Positions 60,680 through 64,000 of a DNA stretch of 64,000 nucleotides are shown in pieces; position 1 is the stretch's first letter; every line of letters starts with the position of its first letter. A model generated the notes under the pieces. The model made no database searches and was not told where the DNA came from. It saw only the letters and a program-made list of their open reading frames with translations. The position numbers and the translations under genes were made by a program. Source of the stretch: Flavisolibacter longurius. GTDB taxonomy: Bacteria; Bacteroidota; Bacteroidia; Chitinophagales; Chitinophagaceae. The stretch lies in the NCBI GenBank assembly GCA_014163555.1, contig JACJGO010000001.1:1-64000 (forward strand), written 5' to 3'.

Positions 60680-62155
60680 ATGGGTAAGGTAACCGGATTT
60701 TTAGAGTTCACCAGAGAGCATCCTGCCAAGCGGCCGGTAAGCGAAAGAGTGAACGATTACAATGAGTTTGTTCAGCGGTACAGCAACGAACAGCTCAATC
60801 ATCAGGCAGCCCGTTGCATGAACTGCGGTGTACCGTTTTGCCATAGCGGATGCCCCTTAGGCAATATCATTCCTGAATTCAATGATGCCGTGTACCGGCA
60901 GGACTGGGAAGAGGCGTACAGCATTCTATCTTCCACCAATAACTTCCCGGAATTTACAGGCCGTATCTGCCCTGCTCCCTGCGAAAGTGCTTGTGTGCTG
61001 GGCATCAACCAGCCTCCGGTTGCCATCGAAGAAATTGAAAAACACATCATTGAAATTGCGTTTGAAAAAGGATTTGTCAAACCGCACAAACCGGCCTACC
61101 GCTCAGGCAAAAAAGTAGCCGTGATTGGTTCCGGTCCGGCCGGATTGGCTGCCGCTGCCCAACTCAATTATGCCGGCCATTCGGTAACGGTATTTGAACG
61201 GGCCGCACAACCGGGAGGTCTCTTGCGGTATGGCATACCCGATTTTAAATTGGAAAAATGGGTGGTGGAAAGACGCATTGCTGTCCTGGAAGAAGAAGGC
61301 GTCCAGTTTCGCTGCAATGCCAATGTAGGGGTCAACATTTCTATCAATGATATTCTGCGTGAATTTAGTGCGGTCGTTCTCGCCGGCGGTTCCACCATTC
61401 CCCGTAACCTGGATATTCCGGGCCGGGAATTAAAAGGTGTGCATTTTGCCATGGAGTTTCTGACCCAACAAAACAAACGGGTTAGCAATGAGTCGTTCAC
61501 CGAAGAAGATATTTTCGCTACCGGCAAAGATGTCGTAGTAATTGGCGGAGGTGATACCGGAAGTGATTGTGTGGGCACCTCTAATCGTCATGGCGCTGCC
61601 TCGGTAACGCAGTTTGAACTTCTCCCCCGTCCGCCAAAGGATAGAACAGTGCAAATGCCCTGGCCGACCTATCCCATGCTGGAGAAATTTACGTCTTCGC
61701 ATGAAGAAGGTGCGCAACGCCACTGGGCCATTGCTACCAAATCGTTTGTGGGTGACGAAAACGGCAAACTGAAAGCGCTAAAAGTTGTTGACTTGGAGTG
61801 GAAAACCGCGCCGGACGGACGCCTTGCACAGTTTGTAGAAGTTCCGGGTTCCGAAAGAGAGATTCCCTGTCAATTGGCCCTGCTGGCTATGGGTTTTGTA
61901 CACCCACAGCACGATGGTTTGATCAATGAACTGGATGTGGAACGGGATGAAAGAGGCAACGTAAAAGCACCCGAATCCACGTACAAAACAAACATTCCAA
62001 AAATATTTGCAGCCGGAGATTTACGCCGTGGCCAATCACTGGTGGTATGGGCCATCAGTGAAGGCCGCGAATGCGCCAAAGCGGTTGACGAATACTTGAC
62101 AGGAAAAACATCTGCGCTGGAAAGCAAGGACCGGTCGGCGGTGCTGGTTAGCTAA
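60680..62155 (+). CDS. gltD: Glutamate synthase small subunit
   Basis: A 491-residue NADPH-dependent beta subunit that feeds electrons to GltB. N-terminal cysteines for 4Fe-4S clusters are in CMNCGVPFCHSGCPLG and CPAPCESAC. FAD binding is at VIGSGPAGLAAAAQL near residue 150, NADPH binding at VIGGGDTGSDC near 290, and the C-terminal FAD site at FAAGDLRRGQSLVVWAI near 450. It completes the gltBD operon; a terminator follows 32 bases after the stop. Confidence 0.97.
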   Translation: MGKVTGFLEFTREHPAKRPVSERVNDYNEFVQRYSNEQLNHQAARCMNCGVPFCHSGCPLGNIIPEFNDAVYRQDWEEAYSILSSTNNFPEFTGRICPAPCESACVLGINQPPVAIEEIEKHIIEIAFEKGFVKPHKPAYRSGKKVAVIGSGPAGLAAAAQLNYAGHSVTVFERAAQPGGLLRYGIPDFKLEKWVVERRIAVLEEEGVQFRCNANVGVNISINDILREFSAVVLAGGSTIPRNLDIPGRELKGVHFAMEFLTQQNKRVSNESFTEEDIFATGKDVVVIGGGDTGSDCVGTSNRHGAASVTQFELLPRPPKDRTVQMPWPTYPMLEKFTSSHEEGAQRHWAIATKSFVGDENGKLKALKVVDLEWKTAPDGRLAQFVEVPGSEREIPCQLALLAMGFVHPQHDGLINELDVERDERGNVKAPESTYKTNIPKIFAAGDLRRGQSLVVWAISEGRECAKAVDEYLTGKTSALESKDRSAVLVS

Positions 62156-62186
62156 AGAATAGATACTGGTTGTTTTTAGTTGTACA

Positions 62187-62212
62187 TCCCGCTGAAAGGC
62201 GGGATTTTTTTA
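62187..62212 (+). terminator. Rho-independent terminator of gltBD
   Basis: ATCCCGC (62187-62193) and GCGGGAT (62200-62206) form a 7-bp stem with a 6-base loop, followed by seven T residues. Confidence 0.9.
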
Positions 62213-62224
62213 TGCAAAACATTT

Positions 62225-62256
62225 ATAATCGATTATGAATATTAATAAACGTTTAT
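62225..62256. promoter_or_regulatory. Two perfect 12-bp palindromes, 20 bp apart
   Basis: ATAATCGATTAT (62225-62236) and ATAAACGTTTAT (62245-62256) share the form ATAAWCGWTTAT and have centres exactly 20 bases apart, about two turns of DNA. They lie 100 bases upstream of the secreted-protein gene at 62357. Such a pair is typical of a cooperatively bound repressor. The regulator is not known, and none is encoded nearby. Confidence 0.6.
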
Positions 62257-62356
62257 GTATATTGGTTACACCAAAACAACTGTTGGCGTCAACGGAGCAG
62301 CGGTTGCCAAGTAAGATCATATAAACCTGTATTTTTTACCGCCAAATAAAACAACA

Positions 62357-62779
62357 ATGAAAAAAGGATTCTTCTCTCTTGCTTTTGCCCTATTGTCCCT
62401 GTTTTCTTTTAGTCAAACGGTCCATAAAGGTAGCCTGATCAGTGTACACAGCGCTACCCCTACGTTAAAGGAAGGTGTAACGATGGAAGACTTTATAAAG
62501 TTTAATAAGACTACACTAATACCTGCTTATGAAAAAGCCTTTCCTGGTCTGAAGATGTATCTAACGAAACGTTTGCGCGGACAAGATTCGAGCAGTATGG
62601 GTTTTATTCTCATGTTTGATAGTGAAGCTGTCAGAGACAAATACTTCAATAACGACGGTACAGCAACGGAACTCGGGAAAGCTGCGGGTGCAAAATTGAG
62701 CAGTCTTGGGAAAGAGTACGACAAGTACGTAGTACGATCGAATGCTGCTGACATTTACACGGATTGGTTAATCGAATGA
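62357..62779 (+). CDS. Hypothetical secreted protein, dimeric alpha/beta barrel-like
   Basis: A 140-residue protein with a signal peptide (FFSLAFALLSLFSFSQ). The mature part has GSLISVHSATPTLKEGVTMEDFIKF, LTKRLRGQDSSSMGFILMFDSEAVRDKYF and ELGKAAGAKLSSLGKEYDKYV, a pattern of beta-alpha-beta halves like NIPSNAP or ABM proteins. No enzyme motif. It is a single gene between two terminators, downstream of a palindrome pair, so probably regulated on its own. Confidence 0.7.
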   Translation: MKKGFFSLAFALLSLFSFSQTVHKGSLISVHSATPTLKEGVTMEDFIKFNKTTLIPAYEKAFPGLKMYLTKRLRGQDSSSMGFILMFDSEAVRDKYFNNDGTATELGKAAGAKLSSLGKEYDKYVVRSNAADIYTDWLIE

Positions 62780-62797
62780 GGTAACAAAAGTTGTATT

Positions 62798-62827
62798 AAA
62801 AAACGCCCTGAAAAAAGGGCGTTTTTT
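62798..62827 (+). terminator. Rho-independent terminator
   Basis: AAAAAACGCCCT and AGGGCGTTTTTT pair over 12 bases with a 6-base loop, ending in T residues. It lies 19 bases after the stop of the secreted-protein gene. Confidence 0.92.
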
Positions 62828-62878
62828 ATTGACATAAAACGAATGCGCAGCTAGCGTGTTTATTAACTTGTGGCGGAA

Positions 62879-62892
62879 TGAATGCGCATTCA
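62879..62892. promoter_or_regulatory. 14-bp palindrome TGAATGCGCATTCA
   Basis: A perfect palindrome lies about 120 bases upstream of the hydrolase gene. GAATGCGCA also occurs singly at 62841-62849. It could be an operator with an accessory half-site; there is no further support. Confidence 0.3.
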
Positions 62893-63009
62893 ACAATAAA
62901 TCGCTTTTTTGCTTTTGTGGTTATTTGAAGCTGTCCTTTTGCAAATACCACTGGTTCCTTTGGGCCGGAATTGATATTCTAGGAGAAGCGAATCATACAA
63001 AACAAGTTT

Positions 63010-63540
63010 ATGGGCAAAGTAATTATCTTTCATGGTACAGGAGCAAATCCGGATGTGTGTTGGTATCCATGGCTGGCAACTGAATTGACAAATAAAGGGC
63101 ACGACGTAACACGACCTTATTTTCCTGACTTAAATATTGAACCGATTGAAACGTTTCTGCCAAAAGTTTTAGCCAGTCTTGACTTTACACCCAACACCAT
63201 CTTAATTGGCCATTCGGGTGGCGCTCCCTTACTATTGAGTATATTAGAAAACATTGAAACGAAGGTAGCAAAAGCCATTTTAGTGGCTGGTTACCTGACG
63301 CCACCCAATACCGCACGTGAGCCCATATTGCAAGAATCGTATAACTGGGAAAAGATCAGATCAAATGCAAATGAATTGATCTTTATTAATTCCATTAACG
63401 ATCCTTATGGCTGTGATGACAAACAAGGGCGAATGTTATTTGATCGATTGGGCGGCAAACTAATTATCATGGATGAAGGCCACTTTGGTTCAGAATTCAA
63501 GGACTACCCAACGTTTGAATTCCTGAACCGGTTGATCTAA
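63010..63540 (+). CDS. RBBP9/YdeN-family alpha/beta hydrolase
   Basis: A 176-residue serine hydrolase. The nucleophile elbow is GHSGGAPLLLS near residue 70, with Asp in SINDPYGCDD near 137 and His in DEGHFGSEF near 157 completing the triad. The opening VIIFHGTGANPDVCWYPWL gives the oxyanion loop. It has no signal peptide. Members are small cytoplasmic esterases of mostly unknown substrate. Codon use is AT-richer than in the core genes upstream. Confidence 0.9.
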   Translation: MGKVIIFHGTGANPDVCWYPWLATELTNKGHDVTRPYFPDLNIEPIETFLPKVLASLDFTPNTILIGHSGGAPLLLSILENIETKVAKAILVAGYLTPPNTAREPILQESYNWEKIRSNANELIFINSINDPYGCDDKQGRMLFDRLGGKLIIMDEGHFGSEFKDYPTFEFLNRLI

Positions 63541-63703
63541 ATCCTTCCCCTTATTTTCCAAGTTCAATGGAGTTTCCTAAAAATACCCGCTGGCATTTTT
63601 TAAAGCATCACTTGAAGAAAAAGAGTTAAGTAATAAGGAAAAAAAACCACCGAAAAAATCTCAAAAAAGGACAAAACTGAAAACAGTCAAAACTAATCTT
63701 TTA

Positions 63704-64000
63704 ATGATGGAAAACGACGTCACAAAATATATTGCAACAGTTGGTGCTGGTGAACAAAAGGCATTACGTTCTTTACGACAGCAGATCCTTCAACTCCTTC
63801 CAGGTGCAGAAGAGCGTTTAAGTCGCGGCGTGCCCTTCTTTTATTACTGCGGTAAAAGAGCCGTAGGATTCAGGGCTTCCAAACATCATCTTTCCTTTTT
63901 TATCATGGAGGGCAATGTGCTGAATGAGCTGCGCAAGGAGATGGCGGATTTCAACAACGCATCAACAGTGGTCAGGTTCACGGCTGACAAACCACTTCCC
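63704..64000 (+). CDS. DUF1801 / YdhG-like protein, 3' end outside the window
   Basis: From ATG 63704 (or 63707) the frame stays open to the last base, 99 codons. VTKYIATVGAGEQKALRSLRQQILQLLPGAEE, SRGVPFFYYCGKRAVGFRASKHHLSFFIM and FTADKPLP are as in the DUF1801 (iron-chaperone-like YdhG) family. The C-terminal end is missing. The same frame is open upstream to 63581, reading Lys-rich peptide, but no start codon supports an extension. Confidence 0.82.
   Translation, partial: MMENDVTKYIATVGAGEQKALRSLRQQILQLLPGAEERLSRGVPFFYYCGKRAVGFRASKHHLSFFIMEGNVLNELRKEMADFNNASTVVRFTADKPLP

Overview
The window looks like a chromosomal segment of a Bacteroidota bacterium, most likely of the Chitinophagaceae. 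The evidence is a SusC/SusD pair, many lipoproteins with Bacteroidota-style signal peptides, LytTR/LytS and long hybrid kinases, near-matches to the TTTG / TAnnTTTG promoter in front of several genes, and GC content near 50 percent. There is no rRNA, tRNA, CRISPR array or complete insertion sequence. A 25-codon start of a possible IS5-type transposase runs off the left edge, and a DUF1801 gene runs off the right edge.

Layout. (1) 160-290: tandem AATAACC heptamers. (2) 292-9545: a glycan-utilisation locus on the minus strand, read lacI - susC - susD - GH43 - GH43 - GH172, which suggests a furanoside-containing glycan. A 22-bp operator overlaps the lacI promoter. (3) 9893-17194: a tightly packed, overlapping minus-strand operon of REC-PAS-kinase, NIT/HAMP/GAF hybrid kinase with three receiver domains, single receiver, CheR and CheB, with no chemoreceptor or CheA. 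(4) 17426-19017: a possible 52-residue membrane peptide, an MFS permease, and a possible short RNA ending at a strong terminator. (5) 19082-23799: a DUF1080 (3-keto-disaccharide hydrolase family) lipoprotein, a GMC oxidoreductase and a PQQ dehydrogenase with a cytochrome c domain, which together resemble an oxidative glycoside-cleavage set. (6) 24006-39053: mixed metabolism and hypotheticals (LytTR/LytS pair, 3-oxoacid CoA-transferase, flavin oxidoreductase, SGNH esterase, Gfo/Idh/MocA, Dabb, S41 peptidase, nucleotidyltransferase, sugar acetyltransferase, GH16, NIPSNAP).

(7) 39061-62155: a concentration of amino-acid and nitrogen-assimilation genes: proB-proA, thrA-thrB-thrC, an outer-membrane beta-barrel gene with amt, ppc, and gltB-gltD. 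PEP carboxylase supplies oxaloacetate for aspartate. GltBD and Amt supply nitrogen. Glutamate and aspartate then feed the proline and threonine pathways present here.

The most interesting regulatory signals sit between genes. Upstream of thrA there is a 27-codon leader ORF ending in a Thr/Ile run (ITITTTTIR), with a good Bacteroidota promoter in front and a hairpin whose loop holds the leader stop codon. Upstream of the beta-barrel/amt operon there is a terminator-like hairpin just before the start codon. Two perfect 12-bp palindromes lie exactly 20 bp apart downstream of gltD. Four intergenic regions contain 7- or 8-bp periodic repeats of different sequence. All functions are inferred from sequence by eye; no database search was run.
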